64,000 nucleotides of DNA from Saccharomyces uvarum (lineage: Eukaryota > Ascomycota > Saccharomycetes > Saccharomycetales > Saccharomycetaceae), in the NCBI GenBank assembly GCA_947243795.1, contig OX365929.1, positions 868,001 to 932,000 on the forward strand, written 5' to 3'. The translations under genes and the position numbers were made by a program. A model generated the notes under the pieces. It was not told the origin of the DNA and searched no databases. It worked only from the letters and a program-made list of their open reading frames with translations. Shown piece after piece: positions 18,708-34,330 of this stretch. How positions within the stretch are numbered: position 1 is the first letter of the stretch; the number at the start of each line of letters is the position of its first letter.

Positions 18708-19611
18708 ATAACTGTCTAATGTTCGTATGCACACAATCGTAGACATATACTTATGCTGGCTTCCATTGATTTCATAAAAGTCATTACAAAAATTGTGCAA
18801 AATAGGCTTCACCTGTATATATCAAACGCCTACACCTTTTTCTATGTTATAAATATTTTTAGTAGCTCCTTAAATACCTGTGGTTACTCAAATGCTAGTG
18901 GTTTTTAGATATCGTAATTCTTCGTAATTGTATTCTTAAAGGTTGACCGTTTTTGTATTTCTCTTTAAAACGGGCTTACTTTTTATTCACACTTAGACCG
19001 CTTGTCCACTCTTTGTAAGCCAGTCAATTTAGGTCTGTTTTCTCCATTCGTACTATCATCAACAGATTCTAATATTTATCGTTATAGCACTTTTACTTGT
19101 TTGATCATTCATCAATCATTGGTTTGAAATCATCTAAAAGAGACATGCCACCGCGCTTTAGAAAGATTTTCTGTCAATGCAGGAAATCTTTAATAAACGA
19201 TTTTTCAACTTCGACATTATGATCATTGTTCCCACCACAGTGAACACCAGTCTCGAAAAGTAGCCTTGGATGTCGGGAACGACTACAAGATCCCATTTCA
19301 AGGGAAATAATACATCCAGCAAACCGTCATAAATGCAACCGAATTGCAAATCATCTTGGACCTTCCTTAACATTTTCAAATTTGGATTCCACATCTTAAT
19401 TACGTTCTTTATTTTGGCTATATACGCGGGCTTGTTTATATAATTGTTCTACCTTTTAAGTCGATTTACTGTCGTTGTCGCTTCAAAATTGTCTGGGCTC
19501 AAACGGAACGGAAAGGCCCAACTAAACAAAGACAATCATAATTCGATAATGGGATATAGCTACACGGCAAATTAAAGATTAGACATAGTAACGAAGGTCG
19601 GGCCCAGAACC
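18708..19611. promoter_or_regulatory. ASP1-MRPL35 intergenic region
   Basis: At about 900 bases this is one of the longest gaps in the window. It holds the ASP1 3' end, several T-rich runs and the MRPL35 promoter. The only reading frame of note is a 78-codon minus-strand frame at 19158-19394, which I cannot assign (see findings). No tRNA or snoRNA features were seen. Confidence 0.55.
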
Positions 19612-20709
19612 ATGTTACGAAGATCCATTCATACCACAAGGGTTCTCAAAAACTCCAATGCTGCTCCACACATTTGGTCGGACTTCTCCAAGAGACCCAG
19701 CTCACTTTCCATTCAATCTCCTAAAGTGAAAAATTATCTTTTCCAAGAGAAGCCCTTTCAAGACCCTCCATCTATCAAAAAAAGAAGCAATCGTATTAAG
19801 TATTCATCTCCAGAACACATGGATGAAATCTTCAAGATGAGTTATGATTTTCTTGAACAAAGGGCTAGTAAGTTTTACGACTTGGTTAATAAGACAAAGA
19901 ATCCCTTGAAGCAGGACGCACTTCTCACAAAAGCAGAGATTAATAATCCTGAAGTGCAGTACAACTTCCAGTTTAATGATAAACTGGACAACATCAAGTC
20001 AATAATTGATTATGATTTACCAGTATACAGGCATCTGGGGAAACAACACTGGGAATCGTACGGTCAGATGTTATTGATGCAAAGATTAGAAACGTTGGCA
20101 GCCATTCCTGATACGCTGCCCACTCTGGTGCCCCGAGCAGAAGTAAACGTCAAATTTCCTTTTTCAACTGGTGTTAATAAATGGATCGAACCTGGTGAAT
20201 TTTTATCCTCCAATGTCACATCCATGTGTCCTGTCTTGAAGGTTCAAGAGTACGACCACGTGGACGTTGAAAGACAACTGTATACGATACTGGTTGTCAA
20301 TCCTGATGTCCCGGATTTAAACAACGATTCGTTCAAGACGGCCTTGTGCTACGGATTGGCAAATATCAAGTTGAATTACAACGATAATTTGATAGACCCA
20401 AGAAAGTTTAACAGTTCTAATATTCTTGCTGACTATTTGCCTCCAGTGCCTGAAAAAAATGCTGGAAAACAAAGATTTGTCGTTTGGGTATTTAGACAAC
20501 CTTTGTCTGAAGATAGCCAGAACTCTCTCGGGGTTAGCCAAGAGGATATTAATAGAGATGAGTTTGATATTAGACAGTTTACCAAGAAATATAATTTGGA
20601 CCCCATCGGTGCACACATATGGCGAAGTGAATGGGATGCCAACGTCGCCATTGTTAGAGAAAAATATGGCCTACCTCCTGGAAGAGTTTTCAGCAGGGTC
20701 AGAAGGTGA
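19612..20709 (+). CDS. MRPL35: Mitochondrial large-subunit ribosomal protein mL38
   Basis: Component of the 54S mitochondrial ribosome, close to the central protuberance and important for cytochrome oxidase assembly. The 365-residue product (367 in S. cerevisiae) begins with a basic, hydroxylated presequence ([16 protein letters not shown]). The C-terminal half has the PEBP-like fold of mL38, with landmarks [12 protein letters not shown] and [11 protein letters not shown]. Only about 300 bases separate it from the convergent TIM11, another mitochondrial gene. Confidence 0.95.
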   Translation: MLRRSIHTTRVLKNSNAAPHIWSDFSKRPSSLSIQSPKVKNYLFQEKPFQDPPSIKKRSNRIKYSSPEHMDEIFKMSYDFLEQRASKFYDLVNKTKNPLKQDALLTKAEINNPEVQYNFQFNDKLDNIKSIIDYDLPVYRHLGKQHWESYGQMLLMQRLETLAAIPDTLPTLVPRAEVNVKFPFSTGVNKWIEPGEFLSSNVTSMCPVLKVQEYDHVDVERQLYTILVVNPDVPDLNNDSFKTALCYGLANIKLNYNDNLIDPRKFNSSNILADYLPPVPEKNAGKQRFVVWVFRQPLSEDSQNSLGVSQEDINRDEFDIRQFTKKYNLDPIGAHIWRSEWDANVAIVREKYGLPPGRVFSRVRR

Positions 20710-21009
20710 TCTTAGATAGCATGACATTATATTATCCTGTACATATAAAATTTTTTGTCACTGTTTATATAATATAAAGCAAATAATAAAGAAAATTAAC
20801 TTCAAGTTGGAATGTGAAATACTTATTTTTTTGGTGATTTTACGATACGATACGTATGATATTAGTATTTTGTAGAATATATACATTTTACTTCTCTTTC
20901 ATTTACTTATGTGTATGCAAATGAAAAAAAAACGTGGGACATCTAACGAGCGAAGAACATTCATACCTTCCCCATCCGATTCGAATATCTTTGTTTCCTT
21001 GGAGGCCAT
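20710..21009. terminator. Convergent 3' region of MRPL35 and TIM11
   Basis: Very AT-rich 300 bases between two convergent stop codons, with TATATA-type runs typical of yeast polyadenylation signals. No gene seen. Confidence 0.5.
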
Positions 21010-21300
21010 TTATGTTGAAGTTTCTTTCAAGGAATCAACGGCGTTAAGAATAACTTTTTCGAAATCAATGTTAGGATCTTCCAAATTGACCGCAGTAGTG
21101 GTATGTGTATTCTTAGGAGTTGCTGCAGGTTGCAACTTGGCGTATTCCTTCTTTGCTTCCCCTACTAACTTCAACTTTTCGTCATATTGTGCTTGTTCCT
21201 CTTTCTTCCTAGCGTTACACTTCAAAATCATATCGTTTCTAAAACCGAAAAACAGGCCCAAACCCAATGCAGAGTACCTCAAGACATTAACCGTCGACAT
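21010..21300 (-). CDS. TIM11: F1Fo ATP synthase subunit e
   Basis: Small inner-membrane subunit needed for ATP synthase dimerisation and cristae shape (Tim11/Atp21). The 96-residue product has one N-terminal membrane segment carrying the GxxxG dimerisation motif (Gly15-LFF-Gly19) within ALGLGLFFGFR. A charged coiled-coil segment (KKEEQAQYDEKLKLV) in the intermembrane space follows. The length agrees with the known protein. Confidence 0.95.
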   Translation of the reverse strand: MSTVNVLRYSALGLGLFFGFRNDMILKCNARKKEEQAQYDEKLKLVGEAKKEYAKLQPAATPKNTHTTTAVNLEDPNIDFEKVILNAVDSLKETST

Positions 21301-21498
21301 TTTCCCTACACACTCAGTTAGCTTCTCTATATCCTATATTCCGATAAAACAGTTGCTTCTATCAAAAATATCTATGAAAAGTCAAAAAACCAAAAAAAAA
21401 AATTATACCCTTAAATAGATCCAACTGGCTCCGCGGACCAATTAGCGTGGAGAGTCCGCGAATGATGGAAAATATTATCTATACAATAAGAAAGGTTC

Positions 21499-23082
21499 TC
21501 AGCTAAAACCATTATCCCCCAGCTTGGATTGAACCGTATGTATCCTCGAGTGCAGCTCTTCCAGGTTCTTGTTGAGGGTGACAATTTCTTCCAGTCTGCG
21601 CTGCTTTTTGTAGTCCTGGATTGTGGATTCAATTAGGTAGCTTTGCTCCTTAAGGACCATCAGTTCTTGTCTTAGTTCCTTCACTTCTTTGATGGTCAAG
21701 TTCTCGATCATTAATTGCGATAACTTCTTCACCTCCGGTTCATCTTTTTGAGTTTTCGGTCCCTCTGGATTTAATATCGCTGGAAGCGATTTCAACGGTA
21801 GAATTTTTTCATTTATATATGCAGCTGAAGCAGTCTTGATTGAATTTTGGAGCTGTCTTTCCACGTGGTTTCGAGGTTCTATGCATATGAGTTGTCTTGT
21901 TAACGTATTATACAAATTAAATGAGCCGAGCAGCTTGTGTCTTAATCGAGCGAGCTCGTTCAGATTCTTCGGGTCAGGTACTCTTTTAGAATCCTTAACC
22001 GTTTCTAATTTCAGATTGTTTAACGAATCTTCAAAAATGGGCAAGAGGCTGTCAATAACTTTAGATATATTTTGCATGCTTTCATATTTGGCAAATATTC
22101 CACTTAGGGGCATTTCTACGTCCTTGCTGAATTTTCTACCCACAAATATCATACTAATACAATGCGAGCATAATCTTACAGACACAGGAATTTCAGACAA
22201 GCTATTCTTCTCTATATCGTAGTCAAATGGTAAGTCAGATGCTGCGGACACTAAGTACCCTATATCTATTTGGTTTGAGCAATTCCTATACGCATTATCA
22301 CAAACAATCATACCACATAATCTGCAATGGTGCTTTCGTAGTAATAATCCGAACGGTTCGGAGCATATGTTGCAGTATAGTACACTTCTATCATCTCTCC
22401 AGGGAGTTACTGTACGTTCTAGCTTGGACATCTCATTGTTCATCTTCAAGTTATAGATAATGGATCCATTATACTTATTATAAAGCGTGATTAACCCATT
22501 AACCAGCCGGACAAACCGGTTTTCCAATTGTAGTAATCTCAAGTTCTTATCTTCTTTCTTCATATTTCGTAGCTTGAAAAATTCCTGTGTTAGGTCTATT
22601 GCTTTACCATAGTCGTTATAACCAGGTTTATTGACGAAACAATCATGACAACAATTATACCATTTCCCGTGCTCAGGTTCATACCGTGCTGACAAGTCCA
22701 GTTTGATCATGTTGGGAAGATGCCTTCTGCAATGCAATTTGCCGCACTTTTTACAATTAATGGCGCCAATTTCGTTATTTAAAGCTCTTCCACATGCTTG
22801 GCAATGGCTTTTCCCTTTTTGAAACTTTTCCCAATGGCTTCTTTTCAACTTTTGCACTTTATCCACATTAGAGCTCACCTTCGTTGCTTTACCATTGGCC
22901 ATACTACCCTCATTGGATCCAAGCGAATCCTCATTATCATTAAATCCATGCTCAACATCTAAATGTTTATTTAGCGCTTGCAAATTATCGAACTTCCTAA
23001 GGCAAATTGGACATGAAACATTTTCAAGGTCCATAATAGACAAATCGCTGGGCGTATCTGACAATGCCCCATTGGAAACCAT
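21499..23082 (-). CDS. PEP7: Endosomal tethering factor Pep7/Vac1
   Basis: FYVE protein required for fusion of Golgi-derived vesicles with the late endosome. It binds PI3P, the Rab Vps21, Vps45 and the syntaxin Pep12. The 527-residue product (515 in S. cerevisiae) has an N-terminal C2H2 finger (CPICLRKFDNLQALNKHLDVEH, residues ~20-41). A first zinc-binding FYVE-like region follows (CQACGRALNNEIGAINCKKC, about residue 95), and then a full FYVE finger with the RKHHCRLCG motif around 255. The C-terminal part is a coiled coil (LKEQSYLIESTIQDYKKQRRLEEIV). Internal length difference lies in the variable linker after the first finger. Confidence 0.96.
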   Translation of the reverse strand: MVSNGALSDTPSDLSIMDLENVSCPICLRKFDNLQALNKHLDVEHGFNDNEDSLGSNEGSMANGKATKVSSNVDKVQKLKRSHWEKFQKGKSHCQACGRALNNEIGAINCKKCGKLHCRRHLPNMIKLDLSARYEPEHGKWYNCCHDCFVNKPGYNDYGKAIDLTQEFFKLRNMKKEDKNLRLLQLENRFVRLVNGLITLYNKYNGSIIYNLKMNNEMSKLERTVTPWRDDRSVLYCNICSEPFGLLLRKHHCRLCGMIVCDNAYRNCSNQIDIGYLVSAASDLPFDYDIEKNSLSEIPVSVRLCSHCISMIFVGRKFSKDVEMPLSGIFAKYESMQNISKVIDSLLPIFEDSLNNLKLETVKDSKRVPDPKNLNELARLRHKLLGSFNLYNTLTRQLICIEPRNHVERQLQNSIKTASAAYINEKILPLKSLPAILNPEGPKTQKDEPEVKKLSQLMIENLTIKEVKELRQELMVLKEQSYLIESTIQDYKKQRRLEEIVTLNKNLEELHSRIHTVQSKLGDNGFS

Positions 23083-23449
23083 AATTGCTTGCCCTCATCC
23101 TAAAATCAACTTACAACTAGTGTTCATATATTTTTGTTCTTTTATTGTTTTTATTAGGCATTACCCAGCTTGTTACGAATAGCATAAGGAGCAGTGATTC
23201 TACCCCAACTGCCCTTTTAATCCAAGCACATCTTCTTTACTAACGACTTGCTCAGATTGAATTTTTTGCATACATGCTAACTATATATGTGCCTGTGTAT
23301 GTACTTGACTATTTTACAGTAATGAGATTCTATAAAGTACTAACGGGGCCAGGAAATTTATAACTGAGAATATCATTTGATTATTGTAGCCCTATTATGT
23401 GCTTCTTTTCTCCTCTTTTCGTCTTCGAGGTGTTTTCAATAGCGATAGC
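23083..23449. promoter_or_regulatory. PEP7 promoter and UTP4 3' end
   Basis: About 370 AT-rich bases between two minus-strand genes. I see no clear factor site or gene. Confidence 0.4.
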
Positions 23450-25708
23450 TTAGAAGACCAACTTTGGTTGAACAAATGCCTTTTGCTTGGAATGAGAACT
23501 TAATGGATTTCTTTCAATGATGGCTAATTCATCACTGGATATCAAATCAACAAACAGTAAAGGTCTGTATTTATCAGTAAAGAAGTAGTTGTTTGTACTT
23601 TCTTCATTCCTATGTGCGTCTGTGGTTTTTATTTTATTTCCTTGACTTAATAATACGTTTAGGTTTTCATTGATTTCCATATCGATATCGTCATCCTCAT
23701 CATCTTCTTCATCGTTCATGAAATTACTTTCATCTGTGATAGTTAGCCCTTCGTGGCTACGTTTCTTCTGTTTCCTTCTCTTATTTGTTGGGAAATCAAC
23801 GTCAAAGTCTATTCTTGAGATCCAAGTAGCACCCCAGAACCATAACCTATTACTATTTTTCACATCCGTGAAAATACCCACACAGTTCTCTTTCAATGAC
23901 TTCCATTCTTTTGGCAGGTTTTCGGTATTATTCTTTGACCATTGGGTTAATAGACTTTCATCGTCTTCGTTTTCAGGTTCTGAATTCAAATTCATATTAA
24001 ATTCATAAATCTTGTTTTCTGCAGTAATTACAACAACAGACTTTCTAGGTAAGTTAATATGAACGGCGGTGATGAAGTTATTCAAACGAACCAGTGATTT
24101 GGCTTCTAGTGTCTTTAGGTTTAGTATGTCTACAGCCCCACATCCACGAGAAATAACTGCAACATCTTGATTTACTTCCAAATGGTTGATTCTATTAATA
24201 TATGGAACTTTAATGCTACTTTTAGTCGAAGTAATTTCCAAAAGTTCGATTTCTTGTGGTTTTTCATCTTCTTCAGATTCTAAGTCCACAATAAATACAT
24301 CGTCTTCGCAAGAGCATATCACAATTTTGGAGTTATCGATAAATTTGGCCAATTTGGTGGCAGTTTTCAGCAATAGTTCATTATCTAGCTTCGTCACTTT
24401 TAATTTGGTACCCATTGGTTGTAAATGAAAAATCTTAGTGGTGGAAGGCCTTCCCACAAGTAGCACTTGTCCGTCTGGTGATAGAGCACAGGTTGAGATA
24501 TTTTGCTCGTCCTTTAAGGTTAGTTTGCACACTAGTTTATAATTCTCTTCTGAATTGGTTTCAAGTCCCATCGTCCATATCTTGACAGTCGATTCGTTCC
24601 ATGAGACGATTAAACGTTGTTGTTTGTTGATTAAAACATTCTTGGAATAAGGTTCGACAGTCGGCATTTTCCTATAATTCCCGTTAGAGAAAGAGGTCAA
24701 CGAGTTGATAACTAACGTTTTTTCAACACCGCCTGAGACCAGGAAATCAGCACCTTTAGATTGATATGCGCATATGGTTCTAATATCGTTACCATGAAGT
24801 AACCTATTGGAAGAGTTCACCCATCTGTTGTTTTTTTGAGATTTGTTGCTATTTTGAGAGAATTGGAAGATTTTTCTATCCACACCAGCACTAAACACGT
24901 AATTGTTATCAATATCGGTAGTTAGGCATAAGACGTCGGCATCATGTGCTTTAAAAGACTGGTTCAATGTAGCGAATTGGAAATCCCAGAACTTTATGGA
25001 GCCTGTAGAATCACCAGATGCAATTTGATCAGTCTTTGACAAATAGATAACGGACCAAACCAAAGTTGATTCTCTCTTGGCTTTGTCGACTTTCATAGTA
25101 TGCAATAGACGGCCCATGTTTTCTTCACCCTTTTGAGCTGACCAAATCCTTATTCTACCATCAGAACAACCACCAATAACGAAGTCATCCTTCTTCCAAG
25201 CTAAAGTCAATACTCTGGCTTCTTGTCTCATTAGAATAGTATCGTGTTCCAAAACACCCGGCCCCCCAGAAATATCTATAAGTACCACAGTCCCATTATC
25301 GCAGCCTACAGACAGCTTATCTTGGGAATCATTGATGGCAATAGACCAGATCACGCCTGCATTACAGTCGTAATTTCTTAATGGTAAACCCGTAGCCAAA
25401 TCCCATTCTGTAACGACAGTGGAACCACCAATGGAAAAGAGTCTTAATGGCTCACCGCTGATATTGCTCCAGCATAGGCCTTCTATTGATCTGTCTTTAC
25501 CACCTTCAATAACCATTTCCTGGAACCAGTTGTTTCTTGGATTCCAGATTTCTATGTTGCCGTTGGACCTACCAATGGCTAGTCTCAAATCCGATGGAGT
25601 CAATTTATTTATGTTTGATTTATGTGAAAATGCTAGTGAAGTAATTGTGGCGGGTGTAAAATCCACAAACCTGCATCTGTGCACTATCATCTGTTGCTGA
25701 CCAGTCAT
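23450..25708 (-). CDS. UTP4: SSU processome t-UTP subunit Utp4
   Basis: WD40 protein of the UTP-A (t-UTP) complex, which binds the nascent 5' ETS and is needed for 18S rRNA production in the nucleolus. The 752-residue product begins around MTGQQQMIVHRCRFVDF. A chain of WD repeats fills most of the protein (for example IEIWNPRN, VTEWDLATG, RIRIWSAQ, IKFWDFQF and VKIWTMG). A strongly acidic stretch (NDEEDDEDDDIDMEI) lies near residue 680. The frame opens with GTG two codons earlier; 25708 is the first ATG, and a second at 25687 (MIVHRC) is possible. I recall the S. cerevisiae protein as 776 residues, so the N-terminus differs. Confidence 0.93.
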   Translation of the reverse strand: MTGQQQMIVHRCRFVDFTPATITSLAFSHKSNINKLTPSDLRLAIGRSNGNIEIWNPRNNWFQEMVIEGGKDRSIEGLCWSNISGEPLRLFSIGGSTVVTEWDLATGLPLRNYDCNAGVIWSIAINDSQDKLSVGCDNGTVVLIDISGGPGVLEHDTILMRQEARVLTLAWKKDDFVIGGCSDGRIRIWSAQKGEENMGRLLHTMKVDKAKRESTLVWSVIYLSKTDQIASGDSTGSIKFWDFQFATLNQSFKAHDADVLCLTTDIDNNYVFSAGVDRKIFQFSQNSNKSQKNNRWVNSSNRLLHGNDIRTICAYQSKGADFLVSGGVEKTLVINSLTSFSNGNYRKMPTVEPYSKNVLINKQQRLIVSWNESTVKIWTMGLETNSEENYKLVCKLTLKDEQNISTCALSPDGQVLLVGRPSTTKIFHLQPMGTKLKVTKLDNELLLKTATKLAKFIDNSKIVICSCEDDVFIVDLESEEDEKPQEIELLEITSTKSSIKVPYINRINHLEVNQDVAVISRGCGAVDILNLKTLEAKSLVRLNNFITAVHINLPRKSVVVITAENKIYEFNMNLNSEPENEDDESLLTQWSKNNTENLPKEWKSLKENCVGIFTDVKNSNRLWFWGATWISRIDFDVDFPTNKRRKQKKRSHEGLTITDESNFMNDEEDDEDDDIDMEINENLNVLLSQGNKIKTTDAHRNEESTNNYFFTDKYRPLLFVDLISSDELAIIERNPLSSHSKQKAFVQPKLVF

Positions 25709-26146
25709 CTTCACGGAACTTCTATGTTACCTTTAGCAACTATTTCTTCTCTTCGAAATTGCAAGTTGCGATGAGCTCATTCATACTTTTTCTTCTCAGT
25801 CTGAAAATTTTTCATGGGCTTTGAAAAAAAAAACTGCACAATATGGCTTTAAGCAGTGTAAAAGTACAAAACAGAGACAATTTGAGTTAAAAAAACGAAA
25901 AGACAACATAAATCATTATCTATTGCTTAGAGTATTAACTTGGTATATCTTTACTGTAATTGACTGTATATAGCGTATTCTTGGGCATATTTCCAGTTAT
26001 AGCATCCGTGCACCCCATATAGAACGATCAGATTTCGTGTTTGTTTACCTTTTAAGCCCTTTGAAGATCAGACATCTTGATTTTTATCTACAAGTTTGGA
26101 AGGAAACAAGAGGTCTAAAGAGGTTTGGAGGGCTACCTAAAACGCT
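25709..26146. promoter_or_regulatory. Divergent promoter of UTP4 and YCG1
   Basis: 438 bases between the starts of UTP4 (minus) and YCG1 (plus). The UTP4 side contains a textbook PAC plus RRPE pair (listed separately). The YCG1 side is AT-rich without a site I can name. Confidence 0.65.
25768..25814 (-). promoter_or_regulatory. PAC and RRPE elements of the UTP4 promoter
   Basis: GCGATGAGCT at 25768-25777 is a full match to PAC. The reverse complement of 25804-25814 is TGAAAAATTTT, a full match to RRPE. They lie about 60 and 97 bases upstream of the UTP4 ATG, the usual spacing for ribosome-biogenesis genes controlled by Dot6/Tod6 and Stb3. Confidence 0.8.
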
Positions 26147-29100
26147 ATGCAAAATTCTGATGGAAACGACATTAATACAAGGATTTTTAACTCAGTTGCT
26201 GAGGTGTTTCAGAAGGCACAGAGCTCGTATGCGGGACACAGGAAGCATATAGCTGTTTTAAAAAAGATTCAGTCAAAAGCTGTTGAGCAAGGGTATGAAG
26301 ACGCTTTTAACTTTTGGTTTGATAAATTGGTTACAAAGATTTTGCCCTTGAAGAAAAATGAGATTATTGGGGACAGAATAGTAAAATTAGTTGCTGCGTT
26401 TATAGCCTCTTTGGATCGAGAGTTGATCTTAGCCAAAAAGCAAGATTACCAGCTCACGAACGATGAAGAAGGTATATTTTCAAGATTTGTTGACCAGTTC
26501 ATAAGACATATTTTGCGTGGAGTAGAAAGTCTCGACAAGAATGTCAGGTTTAGAGTTTTACAATTATTAGCTGTTATAATGGACAATATCGGTGAAATTG
26601 ATGAATCACTTTTCAATTTGTTGATACTTTCTCTGAATAAAAGGATCCACGATAGAGAACCAACTGTTAGGATACAGGCTGTGTTTTGCTTAACTAAGTT
26701 TCAGGATGAAGAGCAAACTGAGCACCTGACCGAGCTTTCTGATGATGAAGATAATTATGAAGCTACGAGGACCTTGGTTGCTACAATTCAGAACGACCCG
26801 TCTGCTGAAGTGCGTAGAGCAGCTATGCTGAATTTGATCAATGATAATAACACCAGACCTTATATTTTGGAAAGAGCAAGAGACGTAAACATCATCAATA
26901 GGAGGCTTGTGTATTCGAGAATTTTGAAATCCATGGGGAAAAGTTGTTTTGATGATATCGAGCCACATATTTTCGATCAATTAATAGAATGGGGCTTGGA
27001 GGATAGAGAGTCGTCGGTGAAAAACGCATGTAAGAGACTCATTTCTCATGACTGGTTGAACATCCTAGACGGTGACTTAATTGAATTGCTAGAAAAGCTT
27101 GAGGTTTCCAGATCGCCAGTATGTGTCAAGGCGATAGAAGCCCTATTTCAATCACGGCCAGACGTACTCTCCAAAATCAAGTTCCCCGAAAGCATTTGGA
27201 AGGACTTTACCGTAGAAATCTCATTTCTCTTTCGGGCCTTTTATTCGTATTGTTTGGATAATGATATAACAGAAATGTTGGAAGAAAACTTTCCAGAAGC
27301 TTCAAAATTATCTGAGCATTTAAACCATTACATTCTTCTCAGATTTCATCGGGAAGATGTGCCAAACGATCCTCCAGTAGATTTGGATGACAGAACTTTA
27401 GAATTTATCATTGAGCAACTATTAATTACAGCGGAAAAATACGATTTTAGCGATGAAGTTGGGAGGAGATCGATGCTTACAGTCGTGAGAAATATGTTAG
27501 CTTTGACTGCACTATCCGAGTCTCTCATTGAAATCGGTATTCGCGTAATGAAAAGTTTATCGATAAACGAAAGAGACTTTGTAACGATGGCAATAGAAAT
27601 TATTAACGATATCAGAGATGATGATATTGAAAAGCAAGAACAGGAAGAGAGAAATAAAGGCAAAAAAAATGATGTGTCTGATGATGGAGACGATAATGAT
27701 AACAGCATAAACGATGATGCCGCTAATGACGATGACGAAGACGATAATATTGCGTCCTTCCATTCTGCAGTGGAAAATTTAGTGCAAGGAAACGGCAATG
27801 TTTCAGAGAGTGACATAATGAATAATCTCCCACCTGAAAAGGAGGCAAGCTCAGAGACAATTGTTCTTTGTCTCACAAGATCGTCGTGCATGTTAGAGCT
27901 TGTCAACACCCCCCTAACAGAAAACATTTTGATTGCATCATTAATGGACACTTTGATTACACCTGCAGTTAGAAATACTGCACCAAATATCAGAGAGCTT
28001 GGTGTCAAAAACTTGGGTTTATGCTGTCTCTTGGACGTCAAGTTGGCTATTGATAACATGTACATTTTGGGTATGTGTGTTTCTAAAGGTAATTCATCAT
28101 TAAAATACGTTGCACTACAAGTTATTGTAGACATTTTCTCTGTGCATGGTAACACTGTGGTGGATGGAGAAGGTAAAGTTGACTCCATATCATTGCACAA
28201 AATATTTTACAAGGTTTTAAAAAACAACGGTCTACCAGAGTGTCAAGTGATAGCTGCAGAAGGGTTGTGCAAACTTTTTTTAGCAGACGTGTTCACCGAT
28301 GATGATTTGTTCGAAACGTTAGTTCTATCATATTTTTCACCAATCAACTCTTCAAACGAGGCGTTGGTGCAAGCGTTTGCATTCTGTATCCCAGTATACT
28401 GTTTTTCACATCCTAATCATCAACAGCGTATGTCAAGAACAGCTGCAGATATTCTTTTAAGACTATGTGTTCTTTGGGATGACATGCAGAGTACCGTAGA
28501 AACTAGAGTTAATCGCGAGGCAATGCTGAAGCCCAACATTATATTTCAGCAATTGATATTTTGGACCGATCCGCGTAATTTGGTCAATCAAACAGATTCT
28601 ACTAAAAAGGATATAGTGCAACTCACATTCTTGATCGATGTTCTCAAGATATTTACACAGATTGAGAAGAAAGAAATAAAAAAAATGATATTGACAAACA
28701 TAAACGCTATATTTTTTTCGCCTGACCAGGACTATTCGACTTTAAAGAAGATTCTTGAGTATTCTGATGATATTGCAGAGAATGATACCTTAGACAGTGT
28801 CAGCAAAAATGCACTGGACAAATTAAGAAACAATTTAAATGCAGTCATCGAAGAGATTAACGAAAGGTCAGGAGTTCAAGCAAAAGATGAAAACAACACG
28901 ACAAATGACCAATACTCATCCATTTTAGGGGATTCCTTTAATAAATTTGCAAATGGCACACCAGATCACAGTATCGATATGACTGCCGAACACGGCACAG
29001 GAACCACCAAAGCGCTTGAAGACATTTTAGTGCCTGATAACGCAGAAGAAAAGAACTCAAATAATTCGAGGAAGAGGACACGGTCTGAAACAGAACACGA

Positions 29101-29248
29101 TACTACATCCGCTAATACAGAAACTTCTTTCATCCAAAACACTTCTGCTGTAACAAAAAACGTGAGTTTTATCTTACCCGAAGAGGAAGAAGACGCAATG
29201 TCCATAGACGAAGAAGATAATGGTCCAGATTCCTTTACTGATGTTTGA
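26147..29248 (+). CDS. YCG1: Condensin HEAT-repeat subunit Ycg1 (CAP-G)
   Basis: HEAT-repeat subunit of condensin that, with Brn1, forms the DNA-binding safety-belt and is required for mitotic chromosome compaction. The 1033-residue product (1035 in S. cerevisiae) is built of HEAT-like helical repeats throughout (for example IHDREPTVRIQAVFCL, NDPSAEVRRAAMLNLI). A long acidic Asp/Asn insert interrupts them around residues 505-550. The tail is hydrophilic with a basic NLS-like patch (NSRKRTRSE) and an acidic end. Ycg1 dosage is cell-cycle limited in S. cerevisiae; nothing in this promoter proves the same here. Convergent with LAM2. Confidence 0.96.
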   Translation: MQNSDGNDINTRIFNSVAEVFQKAQSSYAGHRKHIAVLKKIQSKAVEQGYEDAFNFWFDKLVTKILPLKKNEIIGDRIVKLVAAFIASLDRELILAKKQDYQLTNDEEGIFSRFVDQFIRHILRGVESLDKNVRFRVLQLLAVIMDNIGEIDESLFNLLILSLNKRIHDREPTVRIQAVFCLTKFQDEEQTEHLTELSDDEDNYEATRTLVATIQNDPSAEVRRAAMLNLINDNNTRPYILERARDVNIINRRLVYSRILKSMGKSCFDDIEPHIFDQLIEWGLEDRESSVKNACKRLISHDWLNILDGDLIELLEKLEVSRSPVCVKAIEALFQSRPDVLSKIKFPESIWKDFTVEISFLFRAFYSYCLDNDITEMLEENFPEASKLSEHLNHYILLRFHREDVPNDPPVDLDDRTLEFIIEQLLITAEKYDFSDEVGRRSMLTVVRNMLALTALSESLIEIGIRVMKSLSINERDFVTMAIEIINDIRDDDIEKQEQEERNKGKKNDVSDDGDDNDNSINDDAANDDDEDDNIASFHSAVENLVQGNGNVSESDIMNNLPPEKEASSETIVLCLTRSSCMLELVNTPLTENILIASLMDTLITPAVRNTAPNIRELGVKNLGLCCLLDVKLAIDNMYILGMCVSKGNSSLKYVALQVIVDIFSVHGNTVVDGEGKVDSISLHKIFYKVLKNNGLPECQVIAAEGLCKLFLADVFTDDDLFETLVLSYFSPINSSNEALVQAFAFCIPVYCFSHPNHQQRMSRTAADILLRLCVLWDDMQSTVETRVNREAMLKPNIIFQQLIFWTDPRNLVNQTDSTKKDIVQLTFLIDVLKIFTQIEKKEIKKMILTNINAIFFSPDQDYSTLKKILEYSDDIAENDTLDSVSKNALDKLRNNLNAVIEEINERSGVQAKDENNTTNDQYSSILGDSFNKFANGTPDHSIDMTAEHGTGTTKALEDILVPDNAEEKNSNNSRKRTRSETEHDTTSANTETSFIQNTSAVTKNVSFILPEEEEDAMSIDEEDNGPDSFTDV

Positions 29249-29517
29249 TTGAGCTGATGTAGTAAGATTTTAGTATATTTAAAATGGCATTTTAGTTTTA
29301 TAAATATTCGTATTTAAGTTCGTTGATATTTCTATGCCTGTCACCCGTCAAAAAACCCAGAGTTTGCGTTACTTAATTTTCCAGTCTTAGTATCTTATTT
29401 AAAACAAATTAACTTAGTATATAAAGACAAAAAAACAAAAGAAAATATTAACATTAAAAAATAAAACAAAACTCAAATAGATGCCTCTACCTACACCAAA
29501 ATCGACAGCATTAGTTT

Positions 29518-34330
<4,813 letters not shown>

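Noticed and set aside
27346-28200. A long minus-strand frame of 284 codons inside YCG1
   Set aside because: It is Ser-rich antisense of acidic YCG1 coding sequence, with no domain; typical mirror of GAN/GAY codons.
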